The position numbers were made by a program, and so were the translations under genes. Shown piece by piece: positions 52,815 to 61,969 of a stretch of DNA of 64,000 nt. This stretch comes from Halalkalicoccus jeotgali B3 (lineage in GTDB: Archaea > Halobacteriota > Halobacteria > Halobacteriales > Halalkalicoccaceae). The stretch's first letter is position 1. Each line of letters begins with the position of its first letter. The notes below the pieces were generated by a model, which had not been told where the DNA came from, did not search any database, and saw only the letters and a list, made by a program, of their open reading frames with translations. The stretch spans positions 682,001-746,000 of the forward strand of contig NC_014297.1 in the NCBI RefSeq assembly GCF_000196895.1, read 5' to 3'.

Positions 52815-53273
52815 ATGACGTACGAAAATCTCGACTCGAAGTTAGTGAACGCGCTGCTGGACGACGGTCGTGCGAGTCTGCGAAGCCTCGCCGAGGAACT
52901 GGACGTGTCGGTGACGACCATCTCGAATCACCTCTCGGACCTCGAAGAGGAGGGTGCGATCACGGGCTACACCCCGAAGTTGGACTACGGTCTGCTGGGG
53001 TACGACGTCACGGCGATCCTCCAGCTCAAAGTCGAGGGCAACGCACTGCCCGACGTGACCGAACGCCTCAGAGAGTCCGACCGGATGATCAGCGTCTACG
53101 AGGTCACCGGCGACCACGACATCATCGCGATCGCGAAGTTCGAGGACACCGACGCGATGAACGAGGGGATCAAGGCCCTGCTCGTTGACCCCGACATCCG
53201 CGAATCGAACACCAGCGTCGTGCTGAACGCCCCCGTCGAGAACCGCCAGTTCCCCCTCGAACTCGAGGAATAG
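52815..53273 (+). CDS. Lrp/AsnC family transcriptional regulator
   Basis: A 152-residue regulator from ATG at 52815 (a GTG at 52812 is in frame). The N-terminal winged helix is [21 protein letters not shown], with recognition helix [14 protein letters not shown]. The C-terminal effector domain (about 60-140: [26 protein letters not shown]) binds amino acids. It probably controls the divergent glnA gene. Confidence 0.92.
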   Translation: MTYENLDSKLVNALLDDGRASLRSLAEELDVSVTTISNHLSDLEEEGAITGYTPKLDYGLLGYDVTAILQLKVEGNALPDVTERLRESDRMISVYEVTGDHDIIAIAKFEDTDAMNEGIKALLVDPDIRESNTSVVLNAPVENRQFPLELEE

Positions 53274-53349
53274 AAGCGATTTCTGCGGAAAAACTGCGTT
53301 TCGCAATCGGCCCCGTATCTACATGTCCGTCCGGTTCGTTCGCCCGCCA

Positions 53350-53647
53350 ATGAGACGACTGGCGTTCTAGACCGGGATCACTGCTACTACTGTTCGCATG
53401 CGTGGGACTGCTCGCGCTACTCGCGCTGTCGCCGCCCCTTCCACTGTCGGGATGTACAGAAGTCGCCGCGGTCGGCGAGCCGCCGGGTGGGCCGGTGCTG
53501 TACGGTCTCAACGGCACCGATCTCGGCTACACGCCCGACCGTGGCGTCAACGAGTGTTCGACACACGTCGCCGTCCCGGGGCTCCCGCTTTCGGTTCTGG
53601 TACTCGGCGGCGTCCTGGTGGCCGTCTCGCTGTCCGGGCGCGACTGA
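53350..53647 (+). pseudogene. Small membrane protein gene with a +1 frameshift near the start
   Basis: The open frame from GTG at 53402 encodes about 81 residues with a hydrophobic leader (GLLALLALSPPLPLS) and a second membrane segment (LPLSVLVLGGVLVAV). In the next frame, an ATG at 53350 gives MRRLAF followed by a stop; skipping one base would join MRRLAF to RPGSLLLLLFACVG and give a good membrane leader. So the gene may be frameshifted near codon 7, or the start may simply be 53402. Function unknown. Confidence 0.4.
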
Positions 53648-53682
53648 CCGCCGCGATCGAATCCCGCGAGACGGCCGGAACG

Positions 53683-53693
53683 AATATATATTT
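53683..53693 (+). promoter_or_regulatory. TATA-box region of the small protein at 53712
   Basis: AATATATATTT lies about 20-29 bases upstream of the ATG at 53712, suiting a leaderless promoter. Confidence 0.5.
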
Positions 53694-53711
53694 CTAATGA
53701 TACGTCGGTAT

Positions 53712-53852
53712 ATGATCGACGTGATCTTCTGGGGCCTGATTGGGTTCGTGCTCCTCGCCAGTGCGGTCTACGTCGGCGTACTACGGGCGCTCGACGTCTA
53801 TTTCAGCGAGAACGAGGACAGCCTCTTTCTGAGCGACGATCCGCGCCGCTGA
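53712..53852 (+). CDS. Small one-helix membrane protein
   Basis: A 46-residue protein with one hydrophobic helix (VIFWGLIGFVLLASAVYVGVL) and an acidic tail (ENEDSLFLSDDPRR). An in-frame ATG at 53697 is an alternative start. The TATA box favours 53712. Function unknown. Confidence 0.6.
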   Translation: MIDVIFWGLIGFVLLASAVYVGVLRALDVYFSENEDSLFLSDDPRR

Positions 53853-53914
53853 TCGGTCGGAAACGGGAAGAAATCGGTTCGTCGGTAGTTGGATAGTGGG
53901 CTTTAGGGCCTACT

Positions 53915-55615
53915 TCACATCGCGCCGCCCATGCCGCCCATACCGCCCATGCCACCCATACCGCCGCCCATGCCGCCCATACCGCCACCGCCCGGGGGCA
54001 TCTCGTCGTCGCCGCCGTCGTCGGCGTCGACCTGCCCACCGGAGAGGTCGCCCGCGGCGATCACGTCGTCGATCCGGAGAATCATGACCGCGGCCTCGGT
54101 GGCGCTCTCGATGGCCTGCGTCTTCACGCGCAGGGGCTCGACGACGCCCTCCGCTTCCATGTCGATGACGTCGCCGGTGTAGGCGTCCAGCCCGGCGCTC
54201 TGTGCGCCGCCGTCGTGCTGGCTGCGCAGTTCGACGAGCGAGTCGATCGAATCGAGACCTGCGTTCTCCGCCAGCGTGCGCGGGTTGATCTCGAGGGCGT
54301 CGGCGAAGGCCTCGACGGCGAGCTGTTCGCGCCCGCCGACCGAGTCGGCGAAGTCACGCAGCGCAAGCGCGAGTTCGATCTCGGGTGCGCCGCCGCCGGG
54401 CAGCACCTTTCCGTCCTCGAGGGTGACGCTGACGACGCCCATCGAGTCGTCGATTGCGCGCTCGACCTCGTCGACGACGTGCTCGGTGCCACCGCGGAGG
54501 ATCAGCGTGACCGATTTGGCCTCCTCGACGTCCTCGACGAAGATGCGCTGGTCGCCGCCGATGTCCTTCTGTGCGACCGAGCCGGCGTAGCCCAGGTCGT
54601 CCTCGTCGAGGTCGTCGACGCTGGAGACGACGCTCCCGCCCGTCGAACGGGCGAGTCGCGAGAGGTCCGAGTCCTTCGCGCGCCGGACGGCGATGATGCC
54701 CTCCTGTGCGAGGAAGTGCTGGGCCATGTCGTCGATGCCGCTGCCGACGAAGACGACGTCCGCGCCGACGTCCTTGATCTTCTGGACCATCTCCTCGAGC
54801 TGGGATTCCTCCTGGTCGAGGAACTGCTGGAGCTGGTCGGGGTCGGTGACGTTGACCTCGGCGTCGATCTCGGTCTCCTTGACTTCGAGGGCACCGTCGA
54901 GCAGCGCGACGTTGGCGTCCTCGGCGAAATAGGGCATGTTGTCGTGAACGCGCTCCTTGTCCACGATAACGCCCTCGATGAGCTCGGATTCGGCGGTCGC
55001 GCCGCCGACGACCTTCTCGACTTTGACGTTCTCGGTGTCGATGTCGTCCTCGTCGGCGACAGACTGGACGGCGTCGACGACGAGCTCGGCGAGCACGTCA
55101 CGGGCGTTTTCGGCGCCCTTGCCCGTCATCGCGGTCGCGGCGATCTGGGTGAGGATCTCGGTGTCGTCCGCGTCGACGTCGATCGCGATGTCCTCAAGGA
55201 CCTCCTTTGCCTTCTCTGCTGCCTGTCGATACCCCTGTGCGAGCGTCGTCGCGTGGATGTCCTGATCGAGCAGTTCTTCGGCCTGCTTCAGCAGTTCGCC
55301 CGCGACGACGACCGCCGAGGTGGTGCCGTCCGCGACCTCCTCCTCCTGGGTCTGGGCGACCTCGACGATCATGTTCGCGGCGGGGTGCTCGATGTCCATC
55401 TCCTTGAGGATGGTCACGCCGTCGTTCGTGACGACGACCCCACCCGAGGAGTCGACGAGCATCTTGTCCATTCCTTTCGGACCGAGGGTCGTCCGTACGG
55501 CCTCGGCGACGGCCTTCCCGGCCGTGATGTTCATCGACTGTGCGTCCCGTCCGGACGTGCGCTGACTGTCGTCCGAGAGTACGATGAGGGGCTGGTTACC
55601 CATCTGCTGAGCCAT
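53915..55615 (-). CDS. thsA: Thermosome (group II chaperonin) subunit
   Basis: A 566-residue CCT-type chaperonin subunit that folds proteins in a double-ring complex. It has [12 protein letters not shown] (about 42-53), the ATP-binding GDGTTS-type segment (ADGTTSAVV, about 95-103), and NDGVTILKE. The C-terminus carries the usual GGM repeats (GGMGGMGGG and further copies). A strong TATA box (TATATAAAAG read on the other strand at 55643-55652) lies upstream, as in heat-responsive chaperonin genes. Acts in the cytoplasm. Confidence 0.95.
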   Translation of the reverse strand: MAQQMGNQPLIVLSDDSQRTSGRDAQSMNITAGKAVAEAVRTTLGPKGMDKMLVDSSGGVVVTNDGVTILKEMDIEHPAANMIVEVAQTQEEEVADGTTSAVVVAGELLKQAEELLDQDIHATTLAQGYRQAAEKAKEVLEDIAIDVDADDTEILTQIAATAMTGKGAENARDVLAELVVDAVQSVADEDDIDTENVKVEKVVGGATAESELIEGVIVDKERVHDNMPYFAEDANVALLDGALEVKETEIDAEVNVTDPDQLQQFLDQEESQLEEMVQKIKDVGADVVFVGSGIDDMAQHFLAQEGIIAVRRAKDSDLSRLARSTGGSVVSSVDDLDEDDLGYAGSVAQKDIGGDQRIFVEDVEEAKSVTLILRGGTEHVVDEVERAIDDSMGVVSVTLEDGKVLPGGGAPEIELALALRDFADSVGGREQLAVEAFADALEINPRTLAENAGLDSIDSLVELRSQHDGGAQSAGLDAYTGDVIDMEAEGVVEPLRVKTQAIESATEAAVMILRIDDVIAAGDLSGGQVDADDGGDDEMPPGGGGMGGMGGGMGGMGGMGGMGGAM

Positions 55616-55639
55616 GGTCAGGAGATGGATTGTTTGTGC

Positions 55640-55656
55640 TTCTATATAAAAGCATC
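55640..55656 (-). promoter_or_regulatory. Promoter (BRE/TATA) of the thermosome gene
   Basis: On the minus strand the sequence reads GATGCTTTTATATAGAA, about 25-40 bases before the ATG at 55615. The purine-rich upstream part could be the BRE. Haloarchaeal heat-shock promoters look similar. Confidence 0.6.
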
Positions 55657-55729
55657 GGAAACGTCAGAATATCCGTGGGAATTGGTGTCCTCCCACGTTG
55701 TGACAGGTTATCGCATGAACGTTTATATA

Positions 55730-56293
55730 CTACGCCGACTCCCCGCCGCCGGGGAAGCGGTGGTAACTCAGGTCGTCGCGTTTCTGCTCGTTGTGCTTGC
55801 GTTCGAGAAAGGAATAGGCCGCCCCGTGGGGCGCGCCTTCGAGGATCATCTCTGCGGCCTCCCGCACCATCGAGACCTGTTCGGGCCGCCCGATGACACC
55901 CATCGTCGACCCGTAGATGACGACGTTCGCGCCCGAGAGCTCCTCCATGATCTGGCGGGTACGCCCGCCCTCGCCGATCAGGCGGCCCTTCTTTCGCTGG
56001 AGGTCCTTCTTGTTGCGGGCGGCGGCGTCGATGTCGATCAGGTCGAACAGCATCACGTCGTCTTCGAGCAGTTCCATGGCGTCCTCGGGGGCGAACCCCC
56101 GGCCGATGGCGCGGACGATTTCGGGGCCCTTGAGACCCGTAACGGGGTCACCGACGGTTTCGACCTGTACCGCACCGTTCTCCGAATCGACGTCGAGGCG
56201 CACCTCCGCACGGGATTCGATCTCCCGGAGCGTCTCGCCGCCGGCACCGATCAGCGCGCCGACGCGGTCCTGCGGAATCTTCACGTGGTTCAT
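55730..56293 (-). CDS. KH-domain rRNA-processing protein (Dim2/Pno1-like)
   Basis: A 187-residue protein with two KH folds. GxxG loops are GAGG (about 16-19) and GEGG (about 107-110, in RLIGEGGRTRQ). This is the archaeal Dim2/Pno1-like small-subunit assembly factor normally encoded next to rio1. Here rio1 (58244) is separated from it by an aldolase and a hydrolase gene on opposite strands. It binds rRNA in the cytoplasm. Confidence 0.9.
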   Translation of the reverse strand: MNHVKIPQDRVGALIGAGGETLREIESRAEVRLDVDSENGAVQVETVGDPVTGLKGPEIVRAIGRGFAPEDAMELLEDDVMLFDLIDIDAAARNKKDLQRKKGRLIGEGGRTRQIMEELSGANVVIYGSTMGVIGRPEQVSMVREAAEMILEGAPHGAAYSFLERKHNEQKRDDLSYHRFPGGGESA

Positions 56294-56438
56294 ATCGGAT
56301 CTACTGGCTCGGTTAGGTTAAACGTTCGGCCATCGGCCGACGGATACGGGTCGTGGGGTCGTCTCACAGGCACGGACGACGGTCTCGGCGAGACGGGGCC
56401 GCACACTTATTCGACGGCTGCACGTACGGGAAGACGGG

Positions 56439-57245
56439 ATGAAATCCGACTCCGCTGGTGACGACCGGGTACGGGGGAACGGACTGCGAGCCACCGTCGA
56501 GGACGGCGGTGTCGCGCTGGGGGTGCTCGACGACCTCTACAGCCCGGAGATGGTCGAGATCTACGGCGATCTCGGCTTCGACTTCGTCTGGCACGACCTC
56601 GAACACGCCGGTCCGTCGCCCCGCGACGCCGACGCGCTCGCGAGCCTGCTCCGGGCGGCCGACCTCGCGGGCACCGAACTCCTCGTCCGGGTCCCCTCGC
56701 CGGACCCGGCGACGATCCGCAAGGCGCTCGATACCGGGGTGCGAAACCTGTTCGTCTCACACGTCGAATCCGCCGAGGCGGTCCGCCGGGCGGTCGAGGC
56801 CGCACGATTCGAGTACGACGGCGACCCCGGAAAACGGGGCTTTGCGAACCCGCGGGCGAGCCGCTGGGGCCGGACGGAAGACTACGTCGCGAGCGAGGAC
56901 CGCGAGACGATGATCGGCATCACAGTCGAGGAACCATCGGCCGTCGAGGAGATCGAGGAGATCCTTTCCGTGCCCGAACTGGGCTTCGTCTTCCTCGGTC
57001 CGCTGGATCTCGCGGTGGCGATGGGTCATCCGGGCGAACCAGATCACCCCGAGGTCGAGGAGGCCGTCGGGACGGTCGTGTCGGCCGCGCGCGAGGCGGA
57101 CGTGGCGATCGGCGGGCTGGGTTTCGGCGAGGACGACGTCGTAGAGAAGATCGACGACGGCTATCAGATCCTGCACACGGGCTCGACGACCGGCGCCGCG
57201 GCGGGCGCGCTGGAATCGTGGCCCGAACGGTTCGGCGATCGCTGA
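56439..57245 (+). CDS. HpcH/HpaI aldolase-type protein
   Basis: A 268-residue TIM-barrel protein of the HpcH/HpaI aldolase/citrate lyase family: GVLDDLYSPEMVEIYG, FDFVWHDLEHAG (about 49-60, catalytic His/Asp/Glu area), NLFVSHVES and FVFLGPLDLAVAMG (about 180-193). Such enzymes cleave or form pyruvate-derived hydroxy acids with a divalent metal. Substrate unknown. Convergent with the alpha/beta hydrolase. Its presence interrupts the KH-rio1 neighbourhood. Confidence 0.85.
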   Translation: MKSDSAGDDRVRGNGLRATVEDGGVALGVLDDLYSPEMVEIYGDLGFDFVWHDLEHAGPSPRDADALASLLRAADLAGTELLVRVPSPDPATIRKALDTGVRNLFVSHVESAEAVRRAVEAARFEYDGDPGKRGFANPRASRWGRTEDYVASEDRETMIGITVEEPSAVEEIEEILSVPELGFVFLGPLDLAVAMGHPGEPDHPEVEEAVGTVVSAAREADVAIGGLGFGEDDVVEKIDDGYQILHTGSTTGAAAGALESWPERFGDR

Positions 57246-57303
57246 CCGGATTCGCGCCGGTCCTACCTGTTTCCCGCTCGAAACGCTCCCGCCTCGGGCG
57301 ACC

Positions 57304-58080
57304 TCAGCCGGTGGTCTGGAGGATCAACCGAGTCGCCTCTTCGGGGGAGTCCCAGTGGGGGTAGTGGCCACCCTCGTCGAACCAGTACAGCCGGGCCTCG
57401 GGGAACCGCTCCATCGCCCGGCCCGCCTGACGGGGAAGGGTGAGCCGGTCCTTGCGCCCCCAGCCGATCACGACCGATCCCGGCGTGGAGTCGGCTCCCT
57501 CCTGTGGGGGCCCGAACGCCAGCCGATCCACCAACTCGTCGAACACGGGCGAGTCGGCGAAGGTCCGTAGCTCCTCGAGCGTGACGTCCGCGGGCAGGGC
57601 CCACGGGCGCGCCGAGAGCTGTGCCAGAAGCAGGGTCCGACCCACGGGGCTCCCGGTGAGAGTCCCCGTGACGGGCTGGAGCGCCCGGACGAGGCGGATC
57701 GACGGGGCGATGGTCCCGTAGAAGAAGCACCGCTCCCAGCCCTCCCAGAACCCGCCGGGATCGAGCGCAACGGTGTCACCGACCTCGCCACGGCGCGCGA
57801 GTTCGAGCACGAGCCGCCCGCCCATCGAGTTCCCGACCACGTCGACCCCGGCGAGGTCCCGAGCCTCCATGAACCTCTCGACCGCATCAGCGAGCGTGGC
57901 GATGGACGTCTCGCCGTCGAGCGGCGGGGTGTCGCCGTGACCCGGGAGATCGAGAGCGATCACCTCGCGTTCGGCGGCCAGCGCGTCGAGGACCGGTTCC
58001 CACGACCGCCAGCTCCCGCCCAGCCCGTGGATCAACAGGAGCGATTCGCCCGTCCCCCGTCGGACGTGGTTTAGCTCCAC
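57304..58080 (-). CDS. Alpha/beta hydrolase
   Basis: A 258-residue alpha/beta-hydrolase with oxyanion loop LLLIHGLGGSW (about 14-24), nucleophile elbow VGNSMGG (Ser86-type position) and C-terminal catalytic His in FDEGGHYPHWD. The catalytic Asp is probably near PVG region to GWGRKDRL (about 202-210). Esterase or related activity; substrate unknown. Lies 160 bases downstream of rio1 on the same strand. Confidence 0.88.
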   Translation of the reverse strand: MELNHVRRGTGESLLLIHGLGGSWRSWEPVLDALAAEREVIALDLPGHGDTPPLDGETSIATLADAVERFMEARDLAGVDVVGNSMGGRLVLELARRGEVGDTVALDPGGFWEGWERCFFYGTIAPSIRLVRALQPVTGTLTGSPVGRTLLLAQLSARPWALPADVTLEELRTFADSPVFDELVDRLAFGPPQEGADSTPGSVVIGWGRKDRLTLPRQAGRAMERFPEARLYWFDEGGHYPHWDSPEEATRLILQTTG

Positions 58081-58243
58081 CGGTCATCCTCCATCAGGTC
58101 GTTCGGCCGACAGTCGTCCGACAGACAGTCGTCCCTGCACTCGTTCACGCGAGTCGCGTGAGGTGACATAGCACTCGATACGGACGAGACGCGTAAAAGC
58201 GTGCGTCCGTTGGCCGTGTTCCCGATCGCACTCCTCCCGTCGA

Positions 58244-59110
58244 TCACTCCTCAGGCACGGACTCGCCGGTGACGAAGGCGTAAAGGTCGTCGGCATCGGT
58301 TTCGAGCCCCTGACGGGCGAAGAAGTTCACGACGTTCTCACAGTCCCGCCGGAGGAACGCCTCGGAGTTCGGGTGGTGGACGGTGACGGCTTGGCCCATG
58401 TCCAGAAAGACCAGCTGGCCGTCGTGGAAGACGATGTTGTACTCCGAGAGGTCGCCGTGGACCAGCCCGGCCTCGTCGAGCCGGCGCATGTACTCGCGGA
58501 CGACGTTGTAAGCGGTTTCGGGGTTCTCGATCTCGACTTCGTTGAGCCGTTTGGCGCGCTCGCCGTCGGTGGCGATGTACTCCATGACCAACACGTTTCG
58601 CTCGACGGCGATCGGTTTCGGTACTCTGACGCCCGCCTTGCGGGCGCGCTCCAAGTTGGCGTACTCCTTTCGAGTCCAGGCGAGCACGACCCGTTTCTTG
58701 TCCCCACCGAGCTCCTCGAATCGGGGGTCGCCGATGAGGTACTCGCGCATGTCCTTGAAGTCGCTGGCGTTGATCCGGTAGATCTTCACCGCGACCTGTT
58801 CGTCTGCGCCCATCGCCTCGTAGACGTTCGCTTCCTTGCCCGTCGAGATCGGCCCGCCGAACGCCTGGAGGTGGCCGTGATGGACCAACTGGTAGAGCGC
58901 CAGCAGTGTCGCCTCGTCGAAGACCGACGCCTCGACCTTGAACTGGTCCGCGTCCTTGATCCGTTTGCGAAACTGGTTGAACTCCCGGTCGCGCTTTCGG
59001 GCGACGCGATCTGCCTCCGTATCCGAAACGTCGATCTCCTCCCACTCGTCGCCGACGCCCTCCGCACCCTCGGGATCGAGCAGTCCGAACTCGCCCTCCG
59101 TGTTGCTCAT
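58244..59110 (-). CDS. rio1: RIO-type serine/threonine protein kinase Rio1
   Basis: A 288-residue RIO kinase acting in 40S/30S subunit maturation. The ATP loop is STGKEANVYEAMG (about 83-95), the catalytic loop LVHGDLSEYNIVF (about 216-228) and the metal-binding motif FLDMGQAV (about 235-242). The N-terminus is acidic (EEIDVSDTEAD). An eIF1A-like remnant lies 39 bases upstream, the usual place of the intact eif1A gene in relatives. Confidence 0.93.
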   Translation of the reverse strand: MSNTEGEFGLLDPEGAEGVGDEWEEIDVSDTEADRVARKRDREFNQFRKRIKDADQFKVEASVFDEATLLALYQLVHHGHLQAFGGPISTGKEANVYEAMGADEQVAVKIYRINASDFKDMREYLIGDPRFEELGGDKKRVVLAWTRKEYANLERARKAGVRVPKPIAVERNVLVMEYIATDGERAKRLNEVEIENPETAYNVVREYMRRLDEAGLVHGDLSEYNIVFHDGQLVFLDMGQAVTVHHPNSEAFLRRDCENVVNFFARQGLETDADDLYAFVTGESVPEE

Positions 59111-59149
59111 GCACGCAGTACACGTGCCAGGGGTAAAAGTCCGAGTCCG

Positions 59150-59341
59150 CTAGACGTGTCCCTCCCGACGCACCCGACCAGCTGTGCGCTGCTCGTAGTG
59201 CCACGTCACGTCGGCCTTCCCCTCCCGCCAGTCCCATGGCTCGACTAGCACGACGGCGTCTCGCCCATACGCCGCGGTTCGACGGGGCGCAGTTCGAATC
59301 CGACGGAAGCCCGTGTCAGGGGGTTTATCCCGACCGCACTC
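59150..59341 (-). pseudogene. C-terminal remnant of translation initiation factor eIF1A
   Basis: Only the last ~45 codons look like eIF1[21 protein letters not shown] followed by a helical tail and the end RREGHV, matching the conserved C-terminal half of archaeal eIF1A. Upstream the frame is open as far as a TGA at 59342-59344 but has no credible start codon and little similarity (a possible RI near position 16). The intact protein is about 95-100 residues. The start of a divergent membrane protein gene (59353) now occupies the place of the missing 5' part. It is therefore probably dead; another eif1A copy must exist elsewhere. Confidence 0.72.
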
Positions 59342-59352
59342 TCAGGCCCGGT

Positions 59353-59541
59353 ATGCTCGATCGCCTCGGCCTCGCCGGTATCGCCGGTTTCGTACTCGTT
59401 CTGGTCGGTCTCGCGCTCGTCGCCGTCAAGAGCCCCCTGATCGCCGCCGGACTCGCGCTCGTGCTCGTCGGGCTCGGACTCGCGGTCAAATCGCTCGTCT
59501 CGGGACTGCTCTCGACCTTCGGCATGGGCGGGATGTTCTGA
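59353..59541 (+). CDS. Small two-helix membrane protein (DUF7470-like)
   Basis: A 62-residue protein from ATG at 59353: MLDRLGLAGIAGFVLVLVG, then LIAAGLALVLVGLGLAV and an end FGMGGMF. The pattern is like the haloarchaeal DUF7470 small membrane proteins. Function unknown. It is divergent from the eIF1A remnant. Confidence 0.68.
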   Translation: MLDRLGLAGIAGFVLVLVGLALVAVKSPLIAAGLALVLVGLGLAVKSLVSGLLSTFGMGGMF

Positions 59542-59665
59542 GTCGCGACGCCCGACTCGGCGTGCTGGGGGAGTGGGGCCGCTCGAACGGCAGATCGGAT
59601 ATACGTCCTTTCAGTTTAGTAGAATTTAGGAGAAAAATTATGCTGTCTTAGTTTACATCCTATCT

Positions 59666-59839
59666 ATGAATTGTGCGACGAAATCGCTCGTCGGCATCCA
59701 AGCGACGCTCGGCTGTCTCTACCTGGCGCGTGATTTCACCGGTTCGTTCCTTCCGGTTTTCGGCGTGGCGCTGATCGTAATCGGGATACACAGCGTGACC
59801 AAAACCGTTCTCGATGCGCCGACACGGGCCGAGAACTAG
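59666..59839 (+). CDS. Small one- or two-helix membrane protein
   Basis: A 57-residue protein starting MNCATKSLVGIQATLGC, with hydrophobic segments (LVGIQATLGCLYLA and FLPVFGVALIVIGIH). An AT-rich stretch upstream (TAGTAGAATTTAGGAGAAAAATTATG) may hold its promoter. Function unknown; convergent with the DUF460 gene. Confidence 0.55.
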   Translation: MNCATKSLVGIQATLGCLYLARDFTGSFLPVFGVALIVIGIHSVTKTVLDAPTRAEN

Positions 59840-59863
59840 ACCGCGAGCGCACCACTTGCCGGC

Positions 59864-61837
59864 TCAGACCTCGTTGTCGCCCGCGCGGTGTTCGCTGATC
59901 ACCTGATCGACCATCGAAGCGTTCTGCTCGCGTCGGCGCTCTTCAGCGCGTTCGTGCCAGCCCTCGATCACCGCCTCGACATCGCTTTCTCGCGCGACGG
60001 CGAGTTCGTCGATCTCCTGGATCGTTACCTCGCTTGCATCCCCCACAGGAATTTCCGCCTCGAAGAGGATCTCGTCGGCACTATCGGAGAGCCCGCCGTT
60101 CTTGAGGACGACCCGCGGCCGGCTGTCGGCGAGCCGTTTTGCGGTCTTCGGCCCCGCCCCGCTCGCGTCCCGGAGCCAGATCACGTCGCCCTTCGAGAGG
60201 CCGTAGGACTCCTCGGCGCGCTCGATCGCGTCCAGCGTGAATTTCTCGATCTGTTTTACCGAAATCAGATCGCGTTTCTCGTCCTCGATGTCCGCGAAGT
60301 TAGAGTGATCGAGCTTCCAGAGTTTCTTGAGCCGGTCTAACTTCTCCGAAAGCGCGTCGCGCTCCTCGTGCGCCTCGTCGCGTTCGCGTTCGAGGCGGTC
60401 GGTTTCGCGTTCGAGGCGCGTGATTTCCCGCTTCCTGCGGACCCGTTTTCGCTCTTCGCTGCGGCGCTCGGTGAGGTCGGCTTCGAGTTCGTCGATGCGG
60501 TCGTCTTTCGTCTCGACGGTTCCCTTCAGGTCGCTTACGTGCCCCTTCAGTCGTTCGACCTGCGTTTCCAGGCGGGCGATCCGCTTCTGTTCGGGGCTGC
60601 GCTCGGGCTCGGAGTGCTCCGGGGATTCCTCGTCGTCCCCGCCGTCGTCCTCGCGGTACGAATCGAGGACGGCCTCGACGCTCTCGCCGCCGACGACGCT
60701 GGCGATCACCTCGCCGGTATCGATCGGTGCGGGGACTTTCCGGGCGACCCGCTCGAACTGTTCTTCGTGGTCGTCGTAGGCAAAGAGCGCCGCCGCGATC
60801 GCATCGCGCTCGTGGTCGTTGTCGTAGCCCACCTCGCGGGTCCGGTGTTGTTTCTCGTCGATCGGTAAGTCGGTCCCGGGGATCCAACTCGCGGCGTCGA
60901 AGCTCCGGCGGATCTTCTCGACGGTGTTGGGCATCGGCCTGACGTCCGCGGCGACGATGAAGGGCCGCCCGCGTTCGACGATCCACTCGATGACCGCGGC
61001 GGTATCCGCGGTTCTCGTGCTCAGGACGTCGAGGACCTCGCCGTCGATCCCGACGATCGCCACCGCGGTCGTGGTTCCGGGGTCGATCCCCACCAGCACG
61101 TGATCGCGCCGCTTTGCGAGGGGCTCGAACTGGATGCCGTCGGTGCGTTCTCGCTCCATCTCGACGCGGACGTCGCCCGCCCGCCCGGTCGAGACGGGGA
61201 TCTCGTGGGGGTCGGCCTCGACAACGAAGACGGCGCTCGAATAGCCGCCGTACTTCTCCGTGACGGTCTTTTCGTAGGTCAGTCCCGCCCCGTCGAGATC
61301 CGACTCGACCTCGCGCGAGCGCTTTTTGACCGCGCCGTGGATCCGGCGGGTGTAGCGATCCGCACTCCAGCCACCCTTGCCGGTCGAGCGCCCCCGCGAG
61401 ACTTTCACGCGAGTCGTGTTGGTGAATGCGCTCACCTCGTGGCCGACGTTGCCTGCTGCGAGTCGGGCGGCGGCTTCGGCCTCCTTCATCGGTTTTTTAC
61501 CGTAGGGAACGCCGTGACGTGAGGCGACCCGCGAGAGGGGTTCGGGCCGTTGTGCGCCGGTGACCTGGACCAGCTTGGTTTGGCTCGGTAGCTCCCGGAG
61601 GAAATGGACGAGAGCGTCCTTGTCGGCGGCGAGTTCGTAGACGTTGTCGGTCGCTACGATCGAGGGCTCTTCCCTCGCGATCAGCCGCCGGAGCTTCCGG
61701 TAGGAGACCACATCTCGGTCGATGTGTTCGCCGTCGAATGCCACGACGGCGTACGAGGGTGCATCGCCACGGACGTCGCCGCTTTGGATGTCGACGCCGA
61801 AAATCAGCGTATCGAGGGCACTCGTTCGCGCGCTCAC
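59864..61837 (-). CDS. DUF460 RNase H-fold protein with coiled coil
   Basis: Start is taken as GTG at 61837 (after the TATA-like GATATATTAAC at 61857-61867). The 657-residue protein has an N-terminal domain beginning LIFGVDIQSGD, a second RNase H/RuvC-like domain with VLVGIDPGTTTAVAIVG (about 244-260) and VAADVRPMP, a long coiled coil (about 410-525, with many Arg/Glu heptads) and a C-terminal helical domain (GDVIWLRDASGAGPKTAKRL, like a helix-hairpin-helix). Archaeal DUF460 members are poorly characterised; nucleic-acid binding is likely. Single gene, convergent with the membrane protein. Confidence 0.83.
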   Translation of the reverse strand: MSARTSALDTLIFGVDIQSGDVRGDAPSYAVVAFDGEHIDRDVVSYRKLRRLIAREEPSIVATDNVYELAADKDALVHFLRELPSQTKLVQVTGAQRPEPLSRVASRHGVPYGKKPMKEAEAAARLAAGNVGHEVSAFTNTTRVKVSRGRSTGKGGWSADRYTRRIHGAVKKRSREVESDLDGAGLTYEKTVTEKYGGYSSAVFVVEADPHEIPVSTGRAGDVRVEMERERTDGIQFEPLAKRRDHVLVGIDPGTTTAVAIVGIDGEVLDVLSTRTADTAAVIEWIVERGRPFIVAADVRPMPNTVEKIRRSFDAASWIPGTDLPIDEKQHRTREVGYDNDHERDAIAAALFAYDDHEEQFERVARKVPAPIDTGEVIASVVGGESVEAVLDSYREDDGGDDEESPEHSEPERSPEQKRIARLETQVERLKGHVSDLKGTVETKDDRIDELEADLTERRSEERKRVRRKREITRLERETDRLERERDEAHEERDALSEKLDRLKKLWKLDHSNFADIEDEKRDLISVKQIEKFTLDAIERAEESYGLSKGDVIWLRDASGAGPKTAKRLADSRPRVVLKNGGLSDSADEILFEAEIPVGDASEVTIQEIDELAVARESDVEAVIEGWHERAEERRREQNASMVDQVISEHRAGDNEV

Positions 61838-61857
61838 GAACGAATGTACGGAAGCGA

Positions 61858-61868
61858 GATATATTAAC
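61858..61868 (-). promoter_or_regulatory. TATA-box region of the DUF460 gene
   Basis: ATATATTAACA read on the plus strand gives TGTTAATATAT on the minus strand, 21-31 bases before the GTG at 61837. Confidence 0.45.
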
Positions 61869-61969
61869 ACCACGCCCGCTACGAAACGGCTATGATCCGG
61901 GCCGGAACCGCCCGGTTCGAACCGGCAGGATACCTCCACATCGTCGAGTGGTCTCCCGGACGATAGCGT

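Noticed and set aside
59290-59303. AGTTCGAATCC-like stretch resembling a tRNA T-loop
   Set aside because: There is no matching stem, no anticodon arm and no acceptor stem around it, and it lies within the eIF1A-remnant/small-protein region.
61912-61925. CCGGTTCGAACCGG palindrome resembling a tRNA T-arm
   Set aside because: The stem is symmetrical and no tRNA-like fold can be drawn in the 130-base interval; kept only as a palindrome.
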